Assembly: GCA_964450725.1 (NCBI GenBank)
Contig: CAYVGO010000001.1
Span: 1-64,000 of the forward strand
Source of the DNA: CAYVGO01 sp964450725
Lineage (GTDB): Bacteria > Bacteroidota > Bacteroidia > Bacteroidales > UBA932
Length of the DNA stretch: 64,000 bases
Reading direction: 5' to 3'
The notes under the pieces were generated by a model. It was given only the letters and a program-made list of their open reading frames with translations. It was not told the DNA's origin and made no database searches. The position numbers and the translations under genes were made by a program. Below, in pieces: positions 27,186 to 35,791 of the stretch. Numbering within the stretch: position 1 is the first letter of the stretch; each line of letters starts with the position of its first letter.

Positions 27186-28001
27186 GTGAATTCGGTATTA
27201 CAAATTCATATCAATCAACTTATTGCTCAAAAAGCACCCAAATTACGACATTTTATACCCCGCTTTCTGATAAAAAAGTTGGAAAAACTTATTCATCAAA
27301 AGGAAATTAACCAGTCTTTACGTGATTTTGGACATTTATCGGGATTGCCTTTTGTTGACGCTATTTTGCAGCATCATCTTCATGTCAGTTACGAGGCTAT
27401 AGGGTTGGATAAAATTCCTACAAGTGGTCGTTATATTTTTGTATCCAATCACCCTTTAGGTGCTTTAGACGGATTGATATTGATGGATGCCATCGGTAAA
27501 TATTTTTCAGACATTCGTTTTGTTGTTAATGATATTTTAATGAATTTAAAACCTCTTCAACCTTTATTTGTTCCTGTAAATAAATATGGCAGACAAAGTG
27601 TGGAAAATATCGAAAAAATTCGTCATTTATATCAATCAGATACCCAAATCTTATACTTTCCGGCCGGATTATGTTCAAGGAAAATCAAAGGTGAAATTAT
27701 TGACTTGCCATGGAAAAATTCATTTTTAAAAAATGCCATTGATAGTCATCGTGATATTGTTCCGATATATTTTAATGCACAAAATTCCAATAAGTTTTAT
27801 AGCATTGCCAATTTTCGTAAGCGTATCGGAGTTAAATTTAATGTTGAATTATTATGGTTGTCTGATGAGTTATATAAAAAACGCAATACTCATCTTTCTT
27901 TTATTGTTGGAAATCCGATTAGCATTTCCTCTTTGAGTCGTCAAACTTTGAAAGAAGATGTTGAAAAAATTCGACAAGCCGTTTACAATTTAAAACCTTA
28001 A
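27186..28001 (+). CDS. glsA: Glycine-lipid O-acyltransferase GlsA (PlsC-like)
   Basis: A 271-residue PlsC-superfamily acyltransferase. The catalytic H(x4)D motif is VSNHPLGALDG, and the second conserved block is ILYFPAGLCSR. It sits directly before an OlsB/GlsB-like N-acyltransferase, the arrangement shown in Bacteroides thetaiotaomicron, where GlsB N-acylates glycine and GlsA adds the second, O-linked acyl chain to make glycine lipids. The start is a GTG at 27186: no ATG occurs in frame until far inside the conserved domain, and the preceding gene ends at 27180. It should act at the inner face of the cytoplasmic membrane. An ornithine-lipid role for the pair is possible but less likely in this phylum. 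Confidence 0.85.
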   Translation: MNSVLQIHINQLIAQKAPKLRHFIPRFLIKKLEKLIHQKEINQSLRDFGHLSGLPFVDAILQHHLHVSYEAIGLDKIPTSGRYIFVSNHPLGALDGLILMDAIGKYFSDIRFVVNDILMNLKPLQPLFVPVNKYGRQSVENIEKIRHLYQSDTQILYFPAGLCSRKIKGEIIDLPWKNSFLKNAIDSHRDIVPIYFNAQNSNKFYSIANFRKRIGVKFNVELLWLSDELYKKRNTHLSFIVGNPISISSLSRQTLKEDVEKIRQAVYNLKP

Positions 28002-28025
28002 GAAAATATTATAATACAAACTCAA

Positions 28026-29006
28026 ATGGAACCTATTATTGCAAAAATCGAACGTTCCTTGATTCATAAGGAACTTAATGACCAGACATTTTTTAAAAAA
28101 ACGAAAAGAGGTGATAATGAACTCTACATTATCAATAATGTAGTAGCTCCCAATACAATGTTAGAGTTGGGAAGATTGCGTGAAATCACATTTCGGTTAG
28201 CCGGAGGAGGAACGGGAAAAAGTTATGATTTAGATTCTTTTGATCTTGCAGATAACCCTTACCAGCAATTGATTGTATGGGATCCTAAAAAAGAAGATAT
28301 TTTAGGCGGTTATCGTTATATTTGCGGATGGGATATAAATACAACCGACTTGGCTACAGGCGAATTATTTCAATTTTCAAAAGAGTTTATTGATGACTAT
28401 TTGCCCTATACCATTGAACTTGGACGTTCATTTGTACAACCCGAATACCAAAATACTCGATATAATCCTAAAAGTTTATATGCTCTTGATAATTTATGGG
28501 AAGGATTGGGAGGTTTGGTGGTGCAATACAGTAAGCGTACAAAATACTTATTTGGCAAAGTTACCATGTTTTCTTCTTACAATGTAGAAGCACGCAATAT
28601 TTTACTTTATTTCTTATATCGTTTTTTAGGGGATAAGGAAAAGTTAGTCATTCCTATTGCCCCTATGCCAATCAGTTGGAATCAAATACAGTACGAGAGA
28701 CTTTTTAATAAAGAAACCTATGATGAAAATTATAAGATTCTGATATCTTCTTTAAAACATTACGGAGAAACTATTCCTCCATTGATTCATTCTTATATGA
28801 ATGTCTCTCCGACGATGAAAGTTTTTGGTACTGCTATTAATCGAACTTTTGGAGCCGTGGAAGAAACCGGAATATTAGTTACCATCAAAGATGTTTATCC
28901 CGATAAAGCAAAACGGTATCTTCAAGCAAAAAAAATAAAAGCATCTATCTTTTCCTTTTTACATAAACGGAAAAGACGCAGAAAGCCAACAATGACCAGT
29001 TTTTAA
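28026..29006 (+). CDS. glsB: Glycine N-acyltransferase GlsB (OlsB/hemolysin-like GNAT)
   Basis: A 326-residue member of the GNAT-like OlsB/GlsB family, which transfers a 3-hydroxyacyl chain from acyl-ACP to the amino group of glycine. Recognisable blocks are LGRLREITFRLAGGGTGKSY, DLDSFD, LGGYRYICG, IELGRSFVQPEYQ and LYALDNLWEGLGGLV. It follows glsA by 24 bp. The C-terminus is strongly basic (HKRKRRRKPT), which fits a peripheral membrane protein. In Bacteroidota its homologue is required for glycine lipids, which matter for stress tolerance and colonisation in B. thetaiotaomicron. Confidence 0.87.
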   Translation: MEPIIAKIERSLIHKELNDQTFFKKTKRGDNELYIINNVVAPNTMLELGRLREITFRLAGGGTGKSYDLDSFDLADNPYQQLIVWDPKKEDILGGYRYICGWDINTTDLATGELFQFSKEFIDDYLPYTIELGRSFVQPEYQNTRYNPKSLYALDNLWEGLGGLVVQYSKRTKYLFGKVTMFSSYNVEARNILLYFLYRFLGDKEKLVIPIAPMPISWNQIQYERLFNKETYDENYKILISSLKHYGETIPPLIHSYMNVSPTMKVFGTAINRTFGAVEETGILVTIKDVYPDKAKRYLQAKKIKASIFSFLHKRKRRRKPTMTSF

Positions 29007-29012
29007 AGGTTT

Positions 29013-29504
29013 ATGAAAATTTATACCAAAACGGGAGATAAAGGTTACACTTCATTAGTGAGTGGAAGGCGTGTTCGCAAAGATGATTTACGTGTGGAAG
29101 CCTATGGTACAGTCGACGAATTACATTCGTTTATGGGCTTGTTGTGTAGATATATTCAAGATGAAAAATTACGTTTATTTCTGCAACAACAGCAACATCT
29201 ACTTATTTCTATTGGTGGAGTTTTAGCCGATGATCGACAAGAAATAGAAAGCCCTAATTTAAACCAATCTATTGCCGATATTGAAACTTGGATAGATGCT
29301 TTGAGTGACAAATTGCCTCCATTAAAACATTTTATTATTGTAGGAAATAAGGAGGGAGTTGCCGAAGCCCATATTTGTAGAACGGTAACTCGGCGTGCCG
29401 AAAGGCGAATTATTAATGCCGCTGTAGAGCAAGAATCTTTATTGCAATATTTCAATAGACTTTCTGATTTTTTCTTTATTATAGCACGAACTTTAGAAAT
29501 ATAA
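29013..29504 (+). CDS. PduO-type ATP:cob(I)alamin adenosyltransferase
   Basis: A 163-residue four-helix-bundle adenosyltransferase that makes adenosylcobalamin. The N-terminal ATP-binding motif YTKTGDKGYTSLVSGRRV, then KDDLRVEAYGTVDELHS, the helix motif CRTVTRRAERRI and the C-terminal FNRLSDFFFIIART are all as in the PduO family. Length is typical for the short form (160-190). It lies 6 bp after glsB and 23 bp before kdsD, inside a run of envelope genes with no obvious functional link. No cobalamin-dependent enzyme is present in the window. Confidence 0.92.
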   Translation: MKIYTKTGDKGYTSLVSGRRVRKDDLRVEAYGTVDELHSFMGLLCRYIQDEKLRLFLQQQQHLLISIGGVLADDRQEIESPNLNQSIADIETWIDALSDKLPPLKHFIIVGNKEGVAEAHICRTVTRRAERRIINAAVEQESLLQYFNRLSDFFFIIARTLEI

Positions 29505-29527
29505 TATTAATACCCCTTACTTTTACG

Positions 29528-30490
29528 ATGAATATTATAGAATTTACCAAAGATATTATCACTGAAGAAAGTTTGGCTTTAAAGCAAATGGCTGATTGTG
29601 TTAATCAAGATTATGAAAAAGTTGTAGAACTTATTCATCGTTCTAAATCACGAGTGATTGCTACAGGGATAGGTAAAAGTGCAATTGTCGCTCAAAAAAT
29701 TGTCGCTACAATGAATTCTACAGGTACACCTGCAATTTTCATGCACGCCGCAGATGCTATACATGGAGATTTAGGAACAATTCAACCCAATGATGTAATA
29801 TTGTGCTTATCAAAAAGCGGAAATACACCGGAAATCAAGTTGCTCATTCCTTTAATTCGTAATCTTAATCAAAACAATAAAATTGTAGCGATGGTTTCTA
29901 ACAAAGATTCTCTGCTTGCTAAAGATTCAGATTTTGTACTCTATATTCCGGTAGATAAAGAAGCATGTCCGAACAATTTAGCTCCTACTACCAGCACTAC
30001 ATTACAAATGGTTGCCGGAGACGCTTTAGCCCTCAGTTTACTTAAACTAAAAGGATTTACTAAACAGGATTTTGCTAAATATCATCCCGGAGGTTCGTTA
30101 GGAAAGCAACTCTATACACGTGTCATAGATTTGATAGACAAAACTGTGCTGCCCAAGGTATATGAAGATACATTGTTGAAAAATGTAATTATTGAAATGA
30201 CTTTGAATAAAATGGGCGCTACAGTAGTCTTGAACCATGATGAGAAAATGGTAGGGATTATTACGGATGGTGATTTGAGGCGAATGCTACAGCATGAAGA
30301 AATGGTTACACAATGTAAAGCCAAAGAAATTATGTCGGCAAATCCTAAAACTATTCAAAGCAACATGTTAGCAGTAGAGGCTTACAAAGTCATGACGGAA
30401 AAGAAAATTACGCAATTAATTGTTCTGGATGATTCTCAATATGTTGGGATGATTCACTTACATCAGATTCTACGCGAAGGGATTTTATAA
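29528..30490 (+). CDS. kdsD: Arabinose-5-phosphate isomerase (KdsD/KpsF/GutQ family)
   Basis: A 320-residue enzyme converting ribulose-5-phosphate to arabinose-5-phosphate, the first step toward Kdo of lipopolysaccharide. The N-terminal SIS domain (residues about 35-180) carries ATGIGKSAIVAQKIVATMNS and FMHAADAIHGDLG. Two CBS domains follow, from about 205 to 320 (MGATVVLNHDEKMVGIITDG and KITQLIVLDDSQYVGMIHLH). Length and order match the family. It is followed 20 bp later by lnt, so two lipid-envelope functions are linked. Confidence 0.93.
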   Translation: MNIIEFTKDIITEESLALKQMADCVNQDYEKVVELIHRSKSRVIATGIGKSAIVAQKIVATMNSTGTPAIFMHAADAIHGDLGTIQPNDVILCLSKSGNTPEIKLLIPLIRNLNQNNKIVAMVSNKDSLLAKDSDFVLYIPVDKEACPNNLAPTTSTTLQMVAGDALALSLLKLKGFTKQDFAKYHPGGSLGKQLYTRVIDLIDKTVLPKVYEDTLLKNVIIEMTLNKMGATVVLNHDEKMVGIITDGDLRRMLQHEEMVTQCKAKEIMSANPKTIQSNMLAVEAYKVMTEKKITQLIVLDDSQYVGMIHLHQILREGIL

Positions 30491-30510
30491 AGTTACTAAA
30501 CTTCAACTTC

Positions 30511-32115
30511 ATGAAAACCAAATATAAATACTTACTTTCACTACTGTCTGCAATACTTCTTTCTCTGCCTTGGTATGATAATTTTTCCGGAGTTTTTTTA
30601 TGGATAGCCTTTGTTCCTTTGTTGTTTGTAGAGCAAAGTTGCCAAAAGTTATCTCATAAGGCTGGATTTGCTTTCTTAACTTTATTCATTTGGAATGCTA
30701 TGACAACGTGGTGGATATGGAATGCCACCCCTTTTGGAATGCTTGGTGCTGTAATCGGAAACTCTCTATTGACTTTGTTGGTTGTTTGGTTATCAATGAT
30801 TGTAAAATCTAAGTTGGGAAATAAAATTGGTTACTTTTTTTTGGTTTTACTTTGGATTACATGGGAATGGTTTTATTTTGATGCTGAAATCACGTGGCCT
30901 TGGTTAACAATTGGTAACGGTTTTGCCAAAGATATTGCATTAATTCAGTGGTACGAATATACCGGAGTTTTGGGTGGAACATTGTGGGTGTGGATTATTA
31001 ATCTTTTGGTATTCAATATCATCAAGTTTTATATAGCAAAGCAAAAAGGAAGAAACTTCAAACAAGCCGTTATTACTTTAGCGTTAATCATTATATTACC
31101 GATAACGTATTCAATCTTCCGATATTATACTTACACGGAAAAAATAAATCCATGCGTTGTTTCTATCTTACAACCTAACATTGACCCATTTAATGATAAG
31201 TTCGGAAACCTTACCTCGGCAGAGCAACTCTTGATTTTACTCAAACTTGCAGACTCTTCAAATCTTCAAAATGTTGATTATGTAATTGCGCCTGAAACTG
31301 CGTTAACAGATATGGTCAGTGAGCAAAATCTCAGCAATAACAGCGATATAAACACTATCCGAAGTTTCTTGCAGCCTTATCCCAATCTGACATTTATTAC
31401 CGGTGCTACAACGTCAAAAATCTATGCCCCCGACGAGCCTAAGTCTTATACGGCCAGACTCTCGTCTCAAAGTAATATTTATTATGATATTTACAACGCC
31501 GCATTGTGGATTGATTCCGGAAAAAATGTACCCATTTATCATAAATCAAAGTTGGTTGTAGGAGTAGAAATGTTACCTTATCCTCAATATTTATCCTTTT
31601 TACGTAGATGGTCTATAGATCTTGGCGGTTCTTCCGGCGGCTTGGGAACACAAAAAGAGAGAACCGTAGTACAAAAAAATAATTTTAATATCGGTACGGC
31701 AATTTGCTATGAGTCAATTTTTGGGCAATATTATGCTGAATACGTAAAGAACGGAGCAAATTTAATGGTGATTATTACCAACGATGGATGGTGGAAAGAC
31801 ACACCTGGTCATTTACAACACCTACATTACGCAAGTTTACGAGCAATTGAAACTCGCAGAAGCATTGCTCGAAGCGCCAATACCGGTATATCCGCAATGG
31901 TCGATCAACGTGGAAAAATAATAGAGCAAACCCGTTGGTGGGAACGCGATTTCATTAAAGGGACATTAAATACCAATGATGAACTGACATTTTACGTACA
32001 AAACGGCGATGTAATTGGTCGCGCTTCCTGCACTATTTTGGCATTACTGATACTATTTCAGTTTGCTCAATATTTTCGCAGAAAATATCCACTGTCGGAA
32101 AAAGGAAAGAAGTGA
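30511..32115 (+). CDS. lnt: Apolipoprotein N-acyltransferase
   Basis: A 534-residue inner-membrane enzyme that adds the third acyl chain to lipoproteins. About six membrane segments occupy residues 1-210, and the periplasmic nitrilase-like domain follows. The catalytic triad is visible: Glu in VIAPETALTD, Lys in YHKSKLVVGVEMLPY and Cys in GTAICYESIFGQYY. A final membrane helix (ILALLILFQFAQYF) and a basic tail end the protein. It is the last gene of the plus-strand run starting at 26302 and converges on lepA, 47 bp away. Confidence 0.94.
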   Translation: MKTKYKYLLSLLSAILLSLPWYDNFSGVFLWIAFVPLLFVEQSCQKLSHKAGFAFLTLFIWNAMTTWWIWNATPFGMLGAVIGNSLLTLLVVWLSMIVKSKLGNKIGYFFLVLLWITWEWFYFDAEITWPWLTIGNGFAKDIALIQWYEYTGVLGGTLWVWIINLLVFNIIKFYIAKQKGRNFKQAVITLALIIILPITYSIFRYYTYTEKINPCVVSILQPNIDPFNDKFGNLTSAEQLLILLKLADSSNLQNVDYVIAPETALTDMVSEQNLSNNSDINTIRSFLQPYPNLTFITGATTSKIYAPDEPKSYTARLSSQSNIYYDIYNAALWIDSGKNVPIYHKSKLVVGVEMLPYPQYLSFLRRWSIDLGGSSGGLGTQKERTVVQKNNFNIGTAICYESIFGQYYAEYVKNGANLMVIITNDGWWKDTPGHLQHLHYASLRAIETRRSIARSANTGISAMVDQRGKIIEQTRWWERDFIKGTLNTNDELTFYVQNGDVIGRASCTILALLILFQFAQYFRRKYPLSEKGKK

Positions 32116-32162
32116 TTATTCATAGTAACCCATTCAACCACTACGAATTAATCTGGTTTTGA

Positions 32163-33950
32163 TTAATCCATTTTCAAAACAGCTAAGAATGCTTCCTGAG
32201 GAACTTCAACGTTACCTACTTGTCTCATTCTTTTTTTACCTTTTTTCTGCTTCTCCAACAATTTGCGCTTACGAGAAATATCGCCTCCGTAACATTTTGC
32301 CGTAACATCTTTTCTTACAGCTTTCACAGTTTCTCGGGCAATAATTTTTGCTCCGATTGCTGCTTGTATAGCAATGTCAAACTGTTGTCTTGGAATTAAT
32401 TCTTTTAACTTTTCACACATTCTACGTCCAAAATCATAAGCATTGGCTTTATGGATAAGAGATGAAAGTGCATCTACGGGTTCACTGTTCAATAAAATAT
32501 CTAATTTTGCCAAATCTGCTAATCTGTAATTGTCAATATGGTAGTCAAACGAAGCATAACCGCGTGAAATACTTTTGAGTTTGTCATAAAAATCAAACAC
32601 AATTTCTGAAAGCGGCATATCATAACACAACTCAACCCTTGTAGGAGTAATAAAATGTTGATGAGTTAATATTCCTCGTTTATCCAAACATAGTTTCATT
32701 ACATTTCCTAAATATTCAGACTTTGTAATGACTTGTGCTTTAATGTAAGGTTCGTCAATATGTTCAATCTGCGTAACTTCGGGTAATCCAGAGGGATTAT
32801 GGATAATTTTCATTTCGCCATTAGTTGTATACACCTGAAATTGTACGTTTGGAACGGTTGTAATTACATCCATGTCAAACTCTCGGTATAATCTTTCCTG
32901 TACAATTTCCATGTGCAACAATCCTAAAAAACCACAACGGAAACCAAACCCCAAGGCTAAGGAAGATTCTGGCTCAAAGGTCAATGATGCATCATTTAAT
33001 TGTAATTTTTCCATCGAAGCCCTTAAATCTTCGTAATCGTCAGTAGATACAGGATAAATTCCGGCAAAAACCATAGGTTTAACATCTTCAAATCCAGCAA
33101 TTCCTTCTTGACATGGGTTTTGTACGGTTGTAATGGTGTCTCCTACTTTTACTTCTGTAGCCGTTTTTATTCCGGAAATAATGTATCCTACGTCACCAGT
33201 ACGGATTTCGCTTTGAGGAACAGGTTTAAGTTTTAAGATTCCCACTTCGTCAGCAATATACTCACCTTTTGTACTGACAAACTTTACTTTATCTCCTTTT
33301 CGAATTACCCCATTCTTCACTTTAAAATAAGCTATAATTCCACGAAAAGAGTTAAACACTGAGTCGAAAATTAATGCTTGCAGAGGTTCATTTTCATTTC
33401 CTTTCGGACAAGGAATGTTTTTTACGACCGCTTGTAATACCATATCTACATTCATGCCAGTTTTAGCACTTACGGGAATAATATCTTCAGGCTTGCAACC
33501 GATTAAATCAATGATTTGATCTTTGACTTCCTCTACCATGGCGGCATCCATGTCAATTTTATTGATAACAGGAATAATTTCCAAATCATGATCCAAAGCC
33601 AAATAAAGATTAGATATGGTTTGTGCTTGGATGCCTTGTGTTGCATCAACAACCAGTACAGCACCTTCACAAGAAGCAATAGCACGACTGACTTCATAAC
33701 TGAAATCCACATGGCCGGGAGTATCTATGAGATTTAGTGTATATTCTTGATTTTCAAAGCTATACTCCATTTGTATAGCATGACTTTTTATTGTAATGCC
33801 TTTCTCTTTTTCCAGTTCCATATTGTCCAACACTTGCGCTTCCATTTCCCTGTCAGTCAGAGTGTTCGTAATCTCAAGCATACGATCTGCTAACGTACTT
33901 TTCCCGTGGTCAATATGTGCAATGATACAAAAATTGCGTATGTTTTTCAT
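32163..33950 (-). CDS. lepA: Elongation factor 4 (LepA)
   Basis: A 595-residue ribosome-associated GTPase acting in translation and 30S biogenesis. G1 is IAHIDHGKSTLADRM, G2/G3 include EKGITIKSHA and DTPGHVDFSYEV, G4 is NKIDMD and G5 is SAKTG. The LepA-specific C-terminal domain with GGDISRKRKLLEKQKKGKKR is complete. An in-frame ATG exists at 34010, but a promoter (33981-34010) lies within that extension, so ATG 33950 (MKNIRNFCIIAHIDHGK) is chosen, giving the normal family length. Confidence 0.97.
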   Translation of the reverse strand: MKNIRNFCIIAHIDHGKSTLADRMLEITNTLTDREMEAQVLDNMELEKEKGITIKSHAIQMEYSFENQEYTLNLIDTPGHVDFSYEVSRAIASCEGAVLVVDATQGIQAQTISNLYLALDHDLEIIPVINKIDMDAAMVEEVKDQIIDLIGCKPEDIIPVSAKTGMNVDMVLQAVVKNIPCPKGNENEPLQALIFDSVFNSFRGIIAYFKVKNGVIRKGDKVKFVSTKGEYIADEVGILKLKPVPQSEIRTGDVGYIISGIKTATEVKVGDTITTVQNPCQEGIAGFEDVKPMVFAGIYPVSTDDYEDLRASMEKLQLNDASLTFEPESSLALGFGFRCGFLGLLHMEIVQERLYREFDMDVITTVPNVQFQVYTTNGEMKIIHNPSGLPEVTQIEHIDEPYIKAQVITKSEYLGNVMKLCLDKRGILTHQHFITPTRVELCYDMPLSEIVFDFYDKLKSISRGYASFDYHIDNYRLADLAKLDILLNSEPVDALSSLIHKANAYDFGRRMCEKLKELIPRQQFDIAIQAAIGAKIIARETVKAVRKDVTAKCYGGDISRKRKLLEKQKKGKKRMRQVGNVEVPQEAFLAVLKMD

Positions 33951-33980
33951 TTTATTTTGAAGTAAATTTCGTAATTGCCG

Positions 33981-34010
33981 CAAAGGTATAAAAAATGTAC
34001 CAATGTTCAA
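33981..34010 (-). promoter_or_regulatory. Bacteroidota-type promoter for lepA
   Basis: On the minus strand TTG (34008-34010) and TACCTTTG (33981-33988), 19-bp spacer, 30 bp before the lepA ATG. It also decides the lepA start. Confidence 0.8.
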
Positions 34011-34080
34011 CTTGACCCAGCCTTCTCCTGCTTTTCAACTGACAATTTAACGTTAGAGAATAGCATTAGTTTGAATAATT

Positions 34081-34110
34081 TTGTACTTTGTAAAAAAACA
34101 CATACCTTTG
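34081..34110 (+). promoter_or_regulatory. Bacteroidota-type promoter for the DUF177-rpmF-plsX-fabH cluster
   Basis: TTG at 34081-34083 and TACCTTTG at 34103-34110, 19-bp spacer, 20 bp before ATG 34131. It rules out upstream in-frame starts for the DUF177 gene. Confidence 0.8.
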
Positions 34111-34130
34111 CCAATCTAATCAAATGTTTT

Positions 34131-34553
34131 ATGCAGAAAAGTTCTGTCTTAATTTTGAGTATCACTGATTTACAACAGTCAAAAGATGAGGTGGTTTATG
34201 AATTTGAAACACCTTTTTTTGAGCAGTTTAGTGATGGTGACATTTTAGACGGAAAGGTAAAAGTAGCAGTACAAACCAAAGCGAATTTTGCTAGTTATGA
34301 AGTGTTTTTTCATATTACTGGGGTCATAAAGGTGAGTTGTACTCGTTGTAATGAACCTATCAATTTCGATGTGAAATGCGAAGATACTTGCAGAGTGATC
34401 GACGGAGACGATGAGTCTGATTATGACGGTGAAGTGCTTTTATTGCATCCTAAAGATAAAACTGTAGATTTGACCAATTTTTTGTACGAAACAATTGCTT
34501 TATCATTGCCCATACAAATTTTTCATAAAGAGGGACAGTGTATAGAAATTTAA
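34131..34553 (+). CDS. YceD/DUF177 family protein
   Basis: A 140-residue protein of the DUF177 (YceD) family, linked to large-subunit ribosomal RNA accumulation in other bacteria and typically encoded just before rpmF, as here. The family signature is the cysteine block VSCTRCNEPINFDVKCEDTC and the C-terminal acidic segment. The frame is open back to 33975, but the promoter at 34081-34110 lies inside that extension, so ATG 34131 (MQKSSVLILSITDLQ) is chosen. rpmF begins 41 bp downstream. Confidence 0.88.
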   Translation: MQKSSVLILSITDLQQSKDEVVYEFETPFFEQFSDGDILDGKVKVAVQTKANFASYEVFFHITGVIKVSCTRCNEPINFDVKCEDTCRVIDGDDESDYDGEVLLLHPKDKTVDLTNFLYETIALSLPIQIFHKEGQCIEI

Positions 34554-34594
34554 AATAACAAATTTACTGTATAATATTAAAATAAAGTATTTTT

Positions 34595-34774
34595 ATGGCA
34601 CATCCTAAATCGCGAATTTCCAAACAACGTAGAAATAAACGTCGTACTCATCACAAATTGGAAATACCAACTATTGCAGCATGCTCTAATTGTGGAGCAC
34701 CTGTGCTTTTTCATCATATCTGCTCTGAATGTGGGTACTACAGAGGCAGTCAGGTGATGGAAGTTTCTCAATAA
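34595..34774 (+). CDS. rpmF: 50S ribosomal protein L32
   Basis: A 59-residue L32 starting MAHPKSRISKQRRNKRRTHH. It has a zinc-ribbon core with four cysteines (ACSNCGAPV and ICSECGYY), so it is the zinc-binding C+ form. Length is typical. It lies between DUF177 and plsX in the widely conserved order, tying ribosome and fatty-acid initiation genes in one transcript. Confidence 0.96.
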   Translation: MAHPKSRISKQRRNKRRTHHKLEIPTIAACSNCGAPVLFHHICSECGYYRGSQVMEVSQ

Positions 34775-34831
34775 AATGTCTAATGGAACGAAATATTCAG
34801 TTCATACAAGATTAATTAAAATCAAAACAAT

Positions 34832-35779
34832 ATGAGAATCGGTGTTGATGTTATGGGTGGAGACCATGCACCACAAGTAGTTATTGATGGTATAAAAAAA
34901 GTTTTGCCTTTGTTGCAAAAGGATGATAAATTAATTCTTTTTGGTAATGAATCTGTTGTTTTGCAAGCATTGTCCGCATCTGGCGTAACAACAGAACGGC
35001 TTGAGATTATTCCCACTACTGAGGTTATTGAAATGTCTGATCATCCGGCGAAAGCATTTAAAACTAAACCTCAGTCAAGTATTGTTGTTGGTTTTCAGTA
35101 TTTAGCAAACCAACAGATTGATGCTTTTGCAAGTGCCGGTAGCACAGGGGCAATGTTAGCTGGAGCAATGTTTACGCAGAAACTTACTGACGGAATTTCG
35201 CGACCATGTATTCCGACTTTCTTACCTCAACTTACAGGTTCTGTTGCTGTTTTAGTTGATGCTGGATTTAATGCAGACTGTAAGCCGGAAATGCTCTATC
35301 AATTTGCTATTTTAGGCAGTAGTTATGCCAAATATGTATTCAATATTGTCAATCCACGTGTTGCATTATTAAGTAATGGTTCGGAGAGAGAAAAAGGTAA
35401 TATATTGACAACTACGGCTCATGAACTTTTTATTAGTAAAGCCAATCCAAAACTAAATTTTGTAGGAAATATTGAAGGAAATAAAATTTTCTCTGGAACA
35501 GTTGCAGATGTTGTAGTATGTGATGGATTTGTCGGTAATATTGTTCTTAAAGAAGCTGAAGCATTATATAAGTTAGTCAAAAAGAATGGTATTGAGAGTC
35601 CGTTTTTTGACAGGTTTAACTATGAGATTTATGGAGGTACACCCGTTTTAGGAATTAATTCAACGGTGATTATTGGTCATGGACACTCAAGTCCGGAAGC
35701 TATAAAAAATATGATTTTGCAAGCCGTAAATATTACTTCTGCTCAATTGCCATCTAAAATTACTTCAGCAATATCTTAA
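34832..35779 (+). CDS. plsX: Phosphate acyltransferase PlsX
   Basis: A 315-residue enzyme making acyl-phosphate from acyl-ACP for phospholipid synthesis. Signature blocks are RIGVDVMGGDHAPQ at the N-terminus, FASAGSTGAMLAGAM, LLSNGSEREKGN, CDGFVGNIVLKEAEA and the C-terminal GINSTVIIGHGHSSPEAIKN. Length is typical. fabH begins 12 bp after the stop, so they form a tight pair. Confidence 0.96.
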   Translation: MRIGVDVMGGDHAPQVVIDGIKKVLPLLQKDDKLILFGNESVVLQALSASGVTTERLEIIPTTEVIEMSDHPAKAFKTKPQSSIVVGFQYLANQQIDAFASAGSTGAMLAGAMFTQKLTDGISRPCIPTFLPQLTGSVAVLVDAGFNADCKPEMLYQFAILGSSYAKYVFNIVNPRVALLSNGSEREKGNILTTTAHELFISKANPKLNFVGNIEGNKIFSGTVADVVVCDGFVGNIVLKEAEALYKLVKKNGIESPFFDRFNYEIYGGTPVLGINSTVIIGHGHSSPEAIKNMILQAVNITSAQLPSKITSAIS

Positions 35780-35791
35780 TTTATATACTTG

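Noticed and set aside
29156..29455. 99-codon minus-strand frame opposite the cobalamin adenosyltransferase gene
   Set aside because: Shadow of a conserved gene; composition is not protein-like (cysteine run).
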